From Bacillota bacterium (GTDB taxonomy: Bacteria > Bacillota > Clostridia > Lachnospirales > Lachnospiraceae): 54,661 nt of DNA. Position 1 is the stretch's first letter. Every line of letters begins with the position of its first letter. The stretch spans positions 1-54,661 of the forward strand of contig JAMPHT010000015.1 of assembly GCA_023663285.1 (NCBI GenBank). The letters are read 5' to 3'. Shown here one piece after another: positions 34,664-43,787 of this stretch. A model generated the notes under the pieces. That model saw only the letters and a list, made by a program, of their open reading frames with translations, was not told the origin of the DNA and ran no database searches. Position numbers and translations under genes: made by a program.

Positions 34664-34890
34664 CCCCTCTGCGTGCTTAAAGAGGGGTGCTATGCACCCT
34701 CTTATGCGTACCAATCAATATTTGAAAATTTATTTCACACTTCCAGTCATGCCTGCGCAGCAGGCACAAACAATCCATGAGAAGAATCGCTTCCCTTGCG
34801 ATTCTTCAGTGTGAGCAGGCGCTTCCTTGCGCCGTAGAATTTCTTTGCGAAATGCCCTCTGGCATGAGCATTAGAAATTCTTCTCACACT
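34664..34890 (-). repeat. Structured non-coding element, copy 1
   Basis: The 336-bp gap between the recombinase and Rpn genes holds this element instead of a gene. Read on the plus strand it contains a 23-nt hairpin unit (34682-34704), a core (34699-34756) ending ACTTCCAGTCATGCCTGC, and a GCCTGC/GCAGGC hairpin (34751-34765). After a linker AACAATCCATGA (34769-34780) come a 10-bp hairpin GAAGAATCGC/GCGATTCTTC (34781-34807) and a branched stem AGTGTGAG/CTCACACT (34808-34890) enclosing AGAATTTC/GAAATTCT. Copy 2 at 54020-54353 shares the core, the linker and most of this order. The strand given is that of the downstream gene. Confidence 0.7.
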
Positions 34891-34903
34891 TATCAGAAAA
34901 GTA

Positions 34904-34939
34904 AGACCGCCGTACAGAAATGATTCCATACGACGGTCT
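34904..34939 (-). terminator. Terminator of the Rpn-type gene
   Basis: On the minus strand AGACCGTCGT pairs with ACGGCGGTCT (10 bp including one G-U) and is followed by TACTTTT. It lies just after the Rpn stop and separates that gene from the structured element. Confidence 0.6.
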
Positions 34940-34992
34940 ATATCAGTATACTATTATATTATTATATTGTTTTTATTTATGTCCGTTGCATA

Positions 34993-35958
34993 TCACTTGC
35001 CCTTGCTGTCCAACTGAGCTGGCGGAAGAGCTGCTGTTATCCTTTGATAATAGCCTTCTGCGGCGGTCCGGCTTATTTCAAATCTTTTTACCAGCTTTGC
35101 CAGGATAATTTCCTTTCCGAAACCGCTTTCGATGTTGTCAAGAACCAGAGCTTCAATACCCCGCTTTATGCCGGCCCTCATACCCTGTTTTCTGCCACGC
35201 TTCACTCCGGTCGCTATACCCTGCTCCATACCACGCTTCACTCCGGTCGCTACTCCCCGCTCATATTCTTCCTCCCGGATAGCCTGTCTGGCAGCCTCCT
35301 CGTCATATTCATAGATACTCATGCGCTTCACCTCCGCCTTATTCGCCAAGAGAAATTTTCGCAAGATCCCTTCCCTGATGCACTCGTCCACCGCGCGATC
35401 CACTGCTTCCTCCATGCTCATGAAAGCTGCGTATCCCCTGACCCTGTCCACATACTGCATATATTCCCCCAGCGTCCGACATTGCCGCTTCAGTTCCGTA
35501 TTATAGCCCTCGTTGATATTCAGGACTAATACACGCAGATCCATCTGCGGCAGGTCCATCTGTGGGTCCGGCTGCAGAGCTCCCTCCTGTGTCCGGAAGG
35601 CATCCGAAAGCCTCATGGCCTGCTTCTCCGGCTGGGGACTCCTGCCATTATAGAATACCACAAAATGCGGGGTCGGGAGCGGGATGCGTCTGCTGCCATA
35701 TATGTTTTCCTCCGCGGAAAGCTTCCCGTACTCCTCCGTCACATACTGTAAAAACCGGAAGGGCATATTCAGGTTCACCGTGGACTGATGCTCATACAAG
35801 TACAGATGGAGATCCACCAGAAATGCCAGATCGTTTTTGACGCCCATATAGATAGCGTTCTCCAACGTCACGATCTCCAGCAGCTCCGGGTCTGTACAGC
35901 TTTTCCCGCTGACTGCGTTGTACAGCTCCAGCAGGTTCTCCTTTTCCCTGAACAGCAT
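34993..35958 (-). CDS. Rpn/PD-(D/E)XK family nuclease-type protein, probably N-terminally frameshifted
   Basis: The protein is 321 residues. It matches Rpn/PDDEXK_2-type proteins: LLELYNAVSGKSCTDPELLEIVTLENAIYMG, then KNDLAFLVDLHLYLYEHQSTVN with the ExQ part of the nuclease core. The middle reads VFYNGRSPQPEKQAMRLSDAF. The C-terminus carries repeated RGVATGVKRG-type units. Family members usually begin about 25 residues earlier. That stretch (KPQAEKKYKDTVFR) is present in frame just upstream but has no start codon. An ATG at 36036-36038 would supply it if one base were restored in the G/A run near 36022-36030. The gene may therefore be a recent pseudogene. Confidence 0.75.
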   Translation of the reverse strand: MLFREKENLLELYNAVSGKSCTDPELLEIVTLENAIYMGVKNDLAFLVDLHLYLYEHQSTVNLNMPFRFLQYVTEEYGKLSAEENIYGSRRIPLPTPHFVVFYNGRSPQPEKQAMRLSDAFRTQEGALQPDPQMDLPQMDLRVLVLNINEGYNTELKRQCRTLGEYMQYVDRVRGYAAFMSMEEAVDRAVDECIREGILRKFLLANKAEVKRMSIYEYDEEAARQAIREEEYERGVATGVKRGMEQGIATGVKRGRKQGMRAGIKRGIEALVLDNIESGFGKEIILAKLVKRFEISRTAAEGYYQRITAALPPAQLDSKGK

Positions 35959-36200
35959 CCTGAATACGGTGTCCTTGTACTTCTTTTCTGCCTGTGGCTT
36001 CGACTGTCTCTCCTGCCTGCACTTCCCCTTAGATCCATGCCTTATAAAGTGTTTTGGAATAAAAGCACAGATTTCATTGAAGTCATACAGGAGAACTCCC
36101 GGTCAGAAGCGGTCTATGCCGCCAGAGATTCAAAGAATATATGCTTTGCATTTATCTTACCAGAATAAATATATTATTGCAATACATTTTTCTCAAAAAA

Positions 36201-37055
36201 TCAAATCCTGTTGCTCAACTCCGCAAACTGCTCCAGCGTCAATGCCTCGCCGCGAATCATGGGCGGAAGATCCATTTCCTCCAGCACGGCCAGTACGCGT
36301 TCCTTTGAAATTCCAAGCTCCGGCGCGTTTCCCAGCCCGTTTACCAGCGTCTTGCGGCGCTGGCCAAAGGACGCCCTGATAAGAGAGAACATTTTGCCTT
36401 CGTCCTCCACATAGACTGGCGGCTCAATATGCCTGGTAAGCCGGATGACTGCGCTTCCCACGCCCGGCCTGGGTATGAAGCAGTTCGGCGGCACGTTCGC
36501 CACCACCTCCGGCTTTGCATAATACTGCACCGCCAGAGAAAGCGCCCCGTAATCCTTTGTGCCCGGCCCCACCTGCATACGCTCCGCCACCTCCTTCTGT
36601 ACCATAACGGTAATGCTCTTCAAAGGGACGTGCTTCTCAAACAGTCCCATAATGATCGGCGTGGTGATATAATAGGGCAGATTCGCCACCACCTTCACCG
36701 GTCTGCCGCCGTTTTTAAGTTCCACGAGCTCGTTGATGTCAACCTTCAGTATGTCGTCATTCATGATCGTCACGTTGTCATAACCCGCAAGCGTCTCTTC
36801 CAGTATGGGAATCAGATTTCTGTCGATTTCCACCGCTACCACCTGTCCTGCATTTTCCGCCAGATATTGGGTCATTGTGCCGATTCCGGGGCCAATCTCC
36901 AGAACGCAGTCATCCGACCTGATCTCCGCCGCCCGAATGATCCTGTCCAGAACCGAGGTGTCGATCAGGAAATTCTGCCCAAACTTTTTCTGAAAATTGA
37001 AATTATATTTTTGAAGTATCTCTATGGTGTTACGCGGTATACCCAGCGACGCCAT
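36201..37055 (-). CDS. rsmA: 16S rRNA dimethyladenosine transferase RsmA
   Basis: A 284-residue enzyme that dimethylates A1518 and A1519 of 16S rRNA during small-subunit maturation. Key motifs are FGQNFLID near the N-terminus, SAM-binding EIGPGIGTMTQYLAE, VVAVEIDRNL, and the catalytic NLPYYITTPI. The C-terminal domain has FIPRPGVGSAVIRL and FGQRRKTLVNGL. ATG 37055 has GGGAGG seven bases upstream; the GTG two codons earlier is less likely. It lies 92 bp after the HAD gene. Unlike the erm remnant at 758-1386, all motifs are intact. Confidence 0.95.
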   Translation of the reverse strand: MASLGIPRNTIEILQKYNFNFQKKFGQNFLIDTSVLDRIIRAAEIRSDDCVLEIGPGIGTMTQYLAENAGQVVAVEIDRNLIPILEETLAGYDNVTIMNDDILKVDINELVELKNGGRPVKVVANLPYYITTPIIMGLFEKHVPLKSITVMVQKEVAERMQVGPGTKDYGALSLAVQYYAKPEVVANVPPNCFIPRPGVGSAVIRLTRHIEPPVYVEDEGKMFSLIRASFGQRRKTLVNGLGNAPELGISKERVLAVLEEMDLPPMIRGEALTLEQFAELSNRI

Positions 37056-37147
37056 CTGCACACCTCCCCTGCGCCTCGCTTTTTGCCTGCTTCCATTCTT
37101 TATCGCGACAGACGCTTTTCAACCGATTCCCTGCACCGGCGGCTGTC

Positions 37148-37792
37148 TTAAGCCTTAAAGAAGCTTAACACTTCTCCCAGATCCTTAAATATCCTTTTGC
37201 TCAGGCGGACCATTTCCTCATCCGGTGCGATCATGTCCGGCACCATCAACGGCGCCATCCCGGCGGCATAGGCGGAGCGGATCCCGTTTGGCGAATCCTC
37301 AATGGCGTATGCCTGCGCCGGTTCCACTCCTAGCTCCCTGCAGGCCATCAGGTATATATCCGGCCGGGGCTTGGAATACTCCACCATATCCCCTGTGACC
37401 ACTGCCGAAAAATACCCGCCGATCCCTGCCTGCTCCAGATGGTTCGACACGGTAGAACGCCGAGTAGAGGAAGCAAGCCCTATGAGCCAGCCTTCCTTTC
37501 GCAGCCAGGTCAGGATCTCCCTTACTCCCGGTTTCATGGGAAGCCCGTTCTTTTCTATATGATCCCAGAACCAATCCGAGGCGCGCTGCCGGAATCCCTC
37601 ATAATCGAAATCCTCCCCGTATGCCCTCATGACGATTCTTCTGCTGTCATTGGCGTTTCGGCCAATACACTGCGGAAATATTTCATCCATACCCGGCAGC
37701 CCGTCCTCCCTTGCCACCGCCAGCCAGCTGTCCTGGCAAAGACGCTCTGTGTCAAACAAAACGCCGTCCATATCAAATACGACTGCTTTCAT
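37148..37792 (-). CDS. HAD-superfamily phosphatase, beta-phosphoglucomutase-like
   Basis: A 214-residue HAD subfamily IA protein. Motif I is VVFDMDGVLFDTE (D8/D10 type), motif II lies in LASSTRRSTVSNHLEQAGI, the lysine of motif III in YSKPRPDIYL, and motif IV in AIEDSPNGIRSAYAAGM. Members hydrolyse small sugar phosphates or isomerise glucose 1-phosphate; the specificity cannot be read here. A promoter lies at 37816-37845 and the following gene is rsmA. All catalytic residues are in place. Confidence 0.9.
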   Translation of the reverse strand: MKAVVFDMDGVLFDTERLCQDSWLAVAREDGLPGMDEIFPQCIGRNANDSRRIVMRAYGEDFDYEGFRQRASDWFWDHIEKNGLPMKPGVREILTWLRKEGWLIGLASSTRRSTVSNHLEQAGIGGYFSAVVTGDMVEYSKPRPDIYLMACRELGVEPAQAYAIEDSPNGIRSAYAAGMAPLMVPDMIAPDEEMVRLSKRIFKDLGEVLSFFKA

Positions 37793-37815
37793 AATTTACT
37801 TCCCCCGTTACAGCT

Positions 37816-37845
37816 ATTGTACCACACTTTTCTCCAATCCGCCAA
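37816..37845 (-). promoter_or_regulatory. Promoter of the HAD-rsmA unit
   Basis: On the minus strand, TTGGCG (37840-37845), 18 nt, then TACAAT (37816-37821), about 25 bp before the HAD ATG. It is divergent from the ABC exporter operon. Confidence 0.5.
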
Positions 37846-37940
37846 CAGTGGCACAAACCCGCTTCCCTATTTTCGCAAAATGTGTTAGAATATTCTTCAT
37901 GCGGCAATCAGACAACAATCATTACAACGAGGGAACTATA

Positions 37941-39728
37941 ATGAGCGAAGCAAAACAGAAAAAATTATCCCTGATCCCCTATTTATGGAGCTACAAATGG
38001 CATTATCTTCTGGGCGTCATCGTACTGCTGCTGGTGGACCTGGCAAGCCTCTATATTCCACAGTACACCGGTGAGATCATCGACGGACTGACGAAGGGAA
38101 CCTTCGGCTTTGAGGGGGTAAAGCCCATCCTGCTCAAGATCCTTCTGGCAGGGCTTACCATGATGCTGGGGCGCTTCGGCTGGCGCTTTTTCATCATCGG
38201 CGCTTCCCGCGGCGTTGAATATAAAATGCGGGGCGACCTGTTTCGGCACTTGGAAACACTTTCCGCCCGCTTTTACAACAGCCACAAGACGGGGGATCTG
38301 ATGGCCCATTTCACCAACGATCTGCAGGCCATCCGTATGGCGGTGGGGATGGCGGTCATCACCACCTTTGACGCTGTGGTGATGACAGTCATGGTACTTG
38401 TCAAGATGATCGTCTATGTGGATCTCAAGCTGACCCTGCAGGCATTTATTCCCCTGATTCTGGTGGCTTTCGGCTGCTATTATTACGGCATCGAACAGAA
38501 AAAAAGGCAGACCAGGCGGCAGGAGGCATTTTCCTATCTCTCCGACAAGGCCCAGGAAAGCCTGGCAGGCATCCGGGTGCTGAAGGCTTTTGTCCAGGAG
38601 GACTCGGATTTCAGTTCCTTTGAGGCTGCCAGCAAAAACAATATGGAAAAAAATCTGGCGGTGGCAAAGCTCCAGGCGGTCTTTGGGGCGCTGCTGGATC
38701 TGGTCACCGGCTTAAGTCTCCTGCTGACTCTGGTACTCGGCGGAAAAATGGTGCTGAACGGCCAGGTATCCATCGGCCAGTTTGTGGCGTTCAACTCCTA
38801 TATCGGTATGCTGGTCTGGCCCATGATCGCCTGCGGCGACTGTGTCAACACCTTCAGCCAGGCGGCCGCCGCCTTTCACCGGGTTGCAGCCATCTTTCGG
38901 GAGGAACCGGATATCCTGGACGCGCAGTCCCCTCTTCCCACGGACTGCGAACTGCACCTGGAGGGCGATATCCGGCTGCAGGATCTGACCTTCACCTATC
39001 CGGACGGAGAGCTTCCCGTGCTGAAAAATATCGATCTGCATATCCGTCCCGGCGAGATGCTGGGTATCCTGGGCCGGACGGGAAGCGGGAAATCCTCGCT
39101 GGCAGACCTGCTGCTGCGGGTCTACGACTGCGAAAAGGGAATGCTGCTTCTGGACGGAAAGCCCATAGACGAGATCCCCTTACATATACTGCACAGGGAT
39201 ATGGCCTATGTCCCCCAGGATAATTTCCTGTTTTCCGATACTCTGGAGGAAAACATCGCCTTCGGCCTGGAGGATCGCATCCAGGAGCACCCTGAGCTGA
39301 GGGAGAGCATCCGGCAGGCGGCAAGGGACGCCTGTATCCATGACAACATCATGGATTTCCCCGACGACTATCTGACGCTGGTGGGAGAAAGGGGCGTCAC
39401 CCTGTCGGGCGGGCAGAAGCAGCGAAGCTCCATCGCCAGAGCGCTTTTGAAGGATTCCGCCGTGCTGATCCTGGACGATTCCCTGTCAGCAGTCGACACG
39501 GACACGGAGGAACAGATCCTGGAGAACCTTCTGCGTCTGCGCAAAGGAAAAACCACTATTGTTATCGCCCACCGCATTTCCACCCTGCAGAAGGCGGACC
39601 ACATTGCGGTGCTGACGGAAGGCGAACTGACAGAGTACGGCACCCACGACGAGCTGGTAGCCCTTGGCGGCTTCTATGCCCACATCAACGAAAAGCAGCA
39701 GCTGGAACAGGAATTGCAGGAGGAATAA
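37941..39728 (+). CDS. Heterodimeric ABC exporter subunit with degenerate catalytic site
   Basis: A 595-residue half-transporter. Six helices (about 20-310) precede the nucleotide-binding domain. Walker A is GRTGSGKSS, the signature is LSGGQKQRS, and Walker B reads VLILDDSLSAVD, with Asp in place of the catalytic Glu. That is the hallmark of the non-hydrolysing site in heterodimeric exporters of the BmrCD/LmrCD/TM287-288 type. ATG 37941 has GAGGGA six bases upstream; the longer frame overlaps the divergent HAD gene. The partner follows 4 bp downstream. Likely substrates are drugs or lipids. Confidence 0.92.
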   Translation: MSEAKQKKLSLIPYLWSYKWHYLLGVIVLLLVDLASLYIPQYTGEIIDGLTKGTFGFEGVKPILLKILLAGLTMMLGRFGWRFFIIGASRGVEYKMRGDLFRHLETLSARFYNSHKTGDLMAHFTNDLQAIRMAVGMAVITTFDAVVMTVMVLVKMIVYVDLKLTLQAFIPLILVAFGCYYYGIEQKKRQTRRQEAFSYLSDKAQESLAGIRVLKAFVQEDSDFSSFEAASKNNMEKNLAVAKLQAVFGALLDLVTGLSLLLTLVLGGKMVLNGQVSIGQFVAFNSYIGMLVWPMIACGDCVNTFSQAAAAFHRVAAIFREEPDILDAQSPLPTDCELHLEGDIRLQDLTFTYPDGELPVLKNIDLHIRPGEMLGILGRTGSGKSSLADLLLRVYDCEKGMLLLDGKPIDEIPLHILHRDMAYVPQDNFLFSDTLEENIAFGLEDRIQEHPELRESIRQAARDACIHDNIMDFPDDYLTLVGERGVTLSGGQKQRSSIARALLKDSAVLILDDSLSAVDTDTEEQILENLLRLRKGKTTIVIAHRISTLQKADHIAVLTEGELTEYGTHDELVALGGFYAHINEKQQLEQELQEE

Positions 39729-39732
39729 GATC

Positions 39733-41499
39733 ATGCAGGAAGATAAGATAGAATCCAATTACAGAGGAAGCGTTCTGTTTCGCCTCCTCTCCTATATGAA
39801 GCCTTATCTCGGCTGGGTAACGCTCTGTCTGATAATGGTATTGGGGCTGACGGCCCTGGAGCTGTACCGCCCCATTCTGATCGGCGACGCCATCGACCTG
39901 TTCAAGGAGCAGGGGGATTATGCTGTGATTGAGGAAACCGCCATAAAATACGGCATTGTGCTGGTCTTAAGCTTCTTTTTCACCGTGGTCCCCATATGGC
40001 TGCTGCAGAAAACCGGACAGCGGATCATTCATGCCGTCCGCAAAGAGCTTTACTCCCATATCCAGCACCTAAGCAGCCGGTACTTTGACCTGACTCCCGT
40101 GGGAAAGCTGGTGACCAGAGTCACCAACGACGTGGAGGCGTTGAACGAGATGTACTCCGGCATTCTGGTCCGCCTGTTCCGGAACATTGTAAAGATCATA
40201 GGGCTTGCCGTGGTCATGCTGATAATGGACTGGAAGCTGGCGCTGATCTCTTTCATCCTGCTGCCGGTTGTCGTCCTGCTGACCGTAGTATTCAGGGAGA
40301 TCTCCAGAAGGACCTACCGTATCACCAGGACACGCCTCACCGACCTGAATACTTTCCTGTCGGAAAATCTTTCCGGTATGCGAATCATTCAGCTTTTTGG
40401 GCGTGAGGAAAGAAAGTTCGAGGAATTCAACGACAAAAACTATAAATATTACAGGGCCTTTTATCGTGAGATGCTGGTATTCGCCATCTTCCGGCCTCTG
40501 ATATATATTCTCAGCATCCTGTCCCTGATGCTGGTGCTGGGCATGGGCAGCCGGGATGTTCTGGGTGAGATCATCCCCATCGGCACCCTGTATATTTTTG
40601 TACAGTATATCCAATCCTTTTTTGACCCCATTCAGGAGCTGGCGGAGCAGTTTTCCACTCTCCAGTCCTCCCTTGCCTCCGGCGAAAAGATCTTTACCAT
40701 CATGGATGAGGACGCGCTGGTGCCCGAAGCGGAGGAACCTGTGGTCCTCCCTGAGATCAGGGGGCGTATCGAATTCGATCATGTGTGGTTTGCCTATGAC
40801 GATGAGAATTATGTGCTGCGGGATGTGTCCTTCGTCATTGAGCCGGGGCAGAGCGTTGCCTTTGTAGGCGCTACCGGCGCAGGCAAATCCTCCATCCTGA
40901 ATCTTATCGGCAGATACTACGATATTCAGAAAGGGCACATTTATATCGACGGCGTGGATATCAGAGACTTAAGCAAGAAACAGCTGCGCAGCGCCATCGG
41001 GCAGATGCAGCAGGACGTCTTTATCTTTGAGGGAACGGTGGAGAGCAATATCAAGCTTTACAATGAAGAGCTCACCTCGGAGGAGATCCGGGCGGCGGCA
41101 GAGTACGTCAACGCCTCCCACTTTATCGAAAAGCTGCCGGAGGGCTATAGAGAGCCTGTGTCCGAGCGGGGCTCCACCTTCTCCGCAGGGGAACGCCAGC
41201 TTCTGTCCTTCGCCCGGACGCTGGCACACAAGCCAAGCATCCTGGTCATGGACGAGGCCACCGCCAACATTGACACGGAGACGGAACTGCTCATCCAGGA
41301 AGCCCTGGAAAAGCTGATGAAGGGCCGCACCACTATCATGGTAGCCCACAGACTTTCCACTATCCAACACGCGGACTGCATCATGGTGATGCACAAGGGC
41401 AAGCTCCGGGAGCGTGGCACCCATCAGGAGCTGCTGGCTCAGAACGGCATTTACAAAAAGCTGTATGAGCTGCAGATACACCACGAGATAACGGCGTGA
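39733..41499 (+). CDS. Heterodimeric ABC exporter subunit with complete Walker B
   Basis: A 588-residue half-transporter and partner of the upstream subunit. Six helices are followed by the nucleotide-binding domain: Walker A GATGAGKSS, Walker B ILVMDEATANID with catalytic Glu, and H-loop MVAHRLST. Its signature reads FSAGERQL instead of LSGGQ, a deviation that pairs with the partner's degenerate Walker B to form the inactive site. The ATG has GGAGG nine bases upstream, inside the end of the previous gene. The stop lies in a 12-bp stem-loop. Confidence 0.92.
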   Translation: MQEDKIESNYRGSVLFRLLSYMKPYLGWVTLCLIMVLGLTALELYRPILIGDAIDLFKEQGDYAVIEETAIKYGIVLVLSFFFTVVPIWLLQKTGQRIIHAVRKELYSHIQHLSSRYFDLTPVGKLVTRVTNDVEALNEMYSGILVRLFRNIVKIIGLAVVMLIMDWKLALISFILLPVVVLLTVVFREISRRTYRITRTRLTDLNTFLSENLSGMRIIQLFGREERKFEEFNDKNYKYYRAFYREMLVFAIFRPLIYILSILSLMLVLGMGSRDVLGEIIPIGTLYIFVQYIQSFFDPIQELAEQFSTLQSSLASGEKIFTIMDEDALVPEAEEPVVLPEIRGRIEFDHVWFAYDDENYVLRDVSFVIEPGQSVAFVGATGAGKSSILNLIGRYYDIQKGHIYIDGVDIRDLSKKQLRSAIGQMQQDVFIFEGTVESNIKLYNEELTSEEIRAAAEYVNASHFIEKLPEGYREPVSERGSTFSAGERQLLSFARTLAHKPSILVMDEATANIDTETELLIQEALEKLMKGRTTIMVAHRLSTIQHADCIMVMHKGKLRERGTHQELLAQNGIYKKLYELQIHHEITA

Positions 41500-41518
41500 A
41501 TGCAATACGCCGTTATCT
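41486..41518 (+). terminator. Stem-loop at the end of the ABC exporter operon
   Basis: AGATAACGGCGT and ACGCCGTTATCT form a perfect 12-bp stem with a 9-nt loop overlapping the stop codon. There is no U-run on either strand, so it may be a processing or stability hairpin instead of an intrinsic terminator. It lies between two convergent operons. Confidence 0.5.
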
Positions 41519-41565
41519 GATCTGACTACGGTATCCGACATCGGAACGATCCACGGTCAGTCTCT

Positions 41566-42294
41566 TTAGTTCATCTCCTCGATATGGGAAATGTACTCCA
41601 GAGAACGCAGCGCCTCGATGATCTCACTGTGGGTCTTGTATTTCTTCAGCTCCTGGCTGGTAATGGTAATAGTGATGGAATACACGCTCAGGCCCGATCC
41701 CAGATAGGCGCTGTTTGCCTCAATATCGTCGATCTGCAGTCCCAGCCTGCGGATCGTAGTCACGAAATCCTGCAGGTTTTCCTTGCTCTTCAGCTCCAGA
41801 TGAATCTCGAAATGGTTGGAGCGGTTTTTCAGATAGGTCTCTACCGTCGGCAGATAGGTCAGTATGCACAGCAGGAGCACAAAGGAAATCAGCGTCACCG
41901 TATAAAATCCCGCTCCCGCCGTCAGCCCTATGATGCCGCAGGACCACAGCCCGGCTGAGGTAGTCAGCCCCTTGATCTGGTTCCGGGAGCTGAACAGGAT
42001 GGAATTCCCGCTGAGCATGGCAATACTGATGACTGCAGCCGCTGACAGAAGCGGAAATTTTACGGTGGTCTCCTGCATCAGAAACAGATCCAGCAGCATC
42101 ACAAGGGCGGATGAAAAGGATACCAGTATAAAGGTCCGAAGCCCGGCTGAGTGACGCTTGCTGGCGCGTTCACAGCCAATCACCGCAGCGAACAGAACAG
42201 CAGCCGCCAGCCGCAGGCATACCGAGCCGATACCTATGTTGCTTGCCCATTCCCCCAGCATTCTCGCGATCGGGTCATATATCACATCATTCAT
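41566..42294 (-). CDS. MgtC/SapB family membrane protein
   Basis: A 242-residue protein. The N-terminal about 140 residues hold four to five helices with the MgtC signature IGCERASKRHSAGLRTFILVS. The C-terminal about 90 residues form a soluble ACT-like domain (HFEIHLELKSKENLQDFV). MgtC proteins are linked to growth at low magnesium and to modulation of ATP synthase. The start overlaps the antiporter stop by 4 bp (ATGA), so the two are coupled. A divergent LysR regulator lies beyond the antiporter. Confidence 0.88.
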   Translation of the reverse strand: MNDVIYDPIARMLGEWASNIGIGSVCLRLAAAVLFAAVIGCERASKRHSAGLRTFILVSFSSALVMLLDLFLMQETTVKFPLLSAAAVISIAMLSGNSILFSSRNQIKGLTTSAGLWSCGIIGLTAGAGFYTVTLISFVLLLCILTYLPTVETYLKNRSNHFEIHLELKSKENLQDFVTTIRRLGLQIDDIEANSAYLGSGLSVYSITITITSQELKKYKTHSEIIEALRSLEYISHIEEMN

Positions 42295-43739
42295 ACTCCA
42301 TACCTCCTGCTTGCAATGTGCAAATGTCTCATCATAGCATACTGTTCTTCCGCCGCCTCCGTAAAGGCAAGCTCCTCCTCCGAGGGCGTGTTCTGGTGGA
42401 CGGGCAGCTCCTTTTGGATCGCCTGTATCCGACGGATCAGCAGCTCCACCTCGCTCAGCTTCTCCTCCGGCGTGGCCGTGATCTGAGGCGTCAATGCCTC
42501 AAGCTCCTTAGAATAGGATTTGGACAGATAAAGAGAAAGCTTTGCGCAGGCCGGGCCGATCAGCTCATACAATACGCTGGACGCCAGAATAATGGTCTGC
42601 AGTGCGCTGCCCATCTCTCCCCCCAGGGTCCTTGCTCCCAGCGCCGCAAGTCCTATGGCTACCCCTGCCTGCGGAATCAGCGCCAGTCCAAGGAAGTTAC
42701 GCACCTCTTTCTTTTTTTTCACCACCAGGCACCCCAGAAAGGCGCCGGCGTATTTTCCCACGATCCGAACCAGGAAATAGAGCACGCCCACCACGATCAG
42801 GGGAACCGCTCCCACCGAGACGGAATTATCCACCAGGGCGTCCAGCTTGAAGGTCAGCCCTGAGCGGACAAAAAACAGCAGCAGAATAGGCGGGCTGAAA
42901 TAGTTCAACTGCTTGAACAGCTTGTCGTCCTCCGTAATGTTGATATAGACCATGCCCATGGACATACAGCCCAGCAGGGGCGACACATCCAGCAGAGCAC
43001 AGATCCCGCAGAAAGCAAACAGGGTAGCCACTGAGATGATCAGCCGGTTGTCCGTGGAACGCTTCTTCGGCATCAACAGCTTCATCAAACCTCCGAACAG
43101 GCCGCCCAGCAGAAGCACCCCGAAATTCATCAGAATGGGCTCTATAATGCTCGCGACGCTGAATTTCCCCGTCTTTGCCGCCAGCGCCACGGAAATGGCA
43201 ATGCTGTACGCGATCAGCCCCACCACATCATCCAGCGCCACCACCTGAAGCAGGGTATCCACAAAATCTCCCTTTGCCCCGGTCTGCCTTATGGTCATCA
43301 TCGTGGACGCCGGTGCGGTGGCGGCAGCCAGCGCCGCAAGAACTATGGAAAATGTCAGGTCCAGCCCCAGCAGAAGGAAGGTGACGCAAAAAACCAGAAC
43401 AGAGGCCAGAAGAGACTCCAGCACCGTGATGACCACCACCTTCATGCCGTTTTTCTTCAGCACGGAGATCCTGAAAAATTCCCCTGTGCTGAACGCTATG
43501 AATGCCAGCGCAATATCAGCGATAAAGTCCATCCCCTCTATAAGAGGGACCGGCACTATCTTAAAGCAGTACGGCCCCAGCAGTATCCCCGCCAGTATGT
43601 ATGCAGTGACGTTGGGCAGACGCAGCTTTTTTGTGATGCGGGTCATGGCATACCCGGAAAACAGCATAAAAGCCACAGAGATAATGATGGTGGCTACCGT
43701 GGACGAATCCTGCAGTTTCTCATAAAACGAATTCAGCAT
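42291..43739 (-). CDS. Cation:proton antiporter (CPA2-type)
   Basis: A 482-residue polytopic protein with about 12-13 helices of the Na+/H+ exchanger type. The characteristic stretch GYAMTRITKKLRLPNVTAYILAGILLGP begins the transporter. The core has AAATAPASTMMTIRQTGAKGDFVDTLLQVVALDDVVGL, in which the DD pair is the expected ion-binding site. A roughly 60-residue cytoplasmic tail follows. ATG 43739 with AGAGGA upstream is preferred over 43760. It is the first gene of the operon with mgtC and has a promoter at 43759-43787. Confidence 0.9.
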   Translation of the reverse strand: MLNSFYEKLQDSSTVATIIISVAFMLFSGYAMTRITKKLRLPNVTAYILAGILLGPYCFKIVPVPLIEGMDFIADIALAFIAFSTGEFFRISVLKKNGMKVVVITVLESLLASVLVFCVTFLLLGLDLTFSIVLAALAAATAPASTMMTIRQTGAKGDFVDTLLQVVALDDVVGLIAYSIAISVALAAKTGKFSVASIIEPILMNFGVLLLGGLFGGLMKLLMPKKRSTDNRLIISVATLFAFCGICALLDVSPLLGCMSMGMVYINITEDDKLFKQLNYFSPPILLLFFVRSGLTFKLDALVDNSVSVGAVPLIVVGVLYFLVRIVGKYAGAFLGCLVVKKKKEVRNFLGLALIPQAGVAIGLAALGARTLGGEMGSALQTIILASSVLYELIGPACAKLSLYLSKSYSKELEALTPQITATPEEKLSEVELLIRRIQAIQKELPVHQNTPSEEELAFTEAAEEQYAMMRHLHIASRRYGV

Positions 43740-43758
43740 ACTCTTCCTCTCCCGCGAC

Positions 43759-43787
43759 ATAATAAGCAGACGTAAATTTCTTGTAAA
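43759..43787 (-). promoter_or_regulatory. Promoter of the antiporter-mgtC operon
   Basis: On the minus strand, TTTACA (43782-43787), 17 nt, then TATTAT (43759-43764), about 20 bp before the ATG. Its -35 box is one arm of an inverted repeat that may bind the divergent LysR protein. Confidence 0.6.

Noticed and set aside
34664-34890. CRISPR array or T-box leader
   Set aside because: Repeats are not regularly spaced with unique spacers, and no T-box sequence (AGGGTGG-type) is present. The dyads vary in sequence and size.
41486-41518. Clear intrinsic terminator
   Set aside because: The stem is perfect but no U-run follows on either strand, so it is listed only as a stem-loop of uncertain role.
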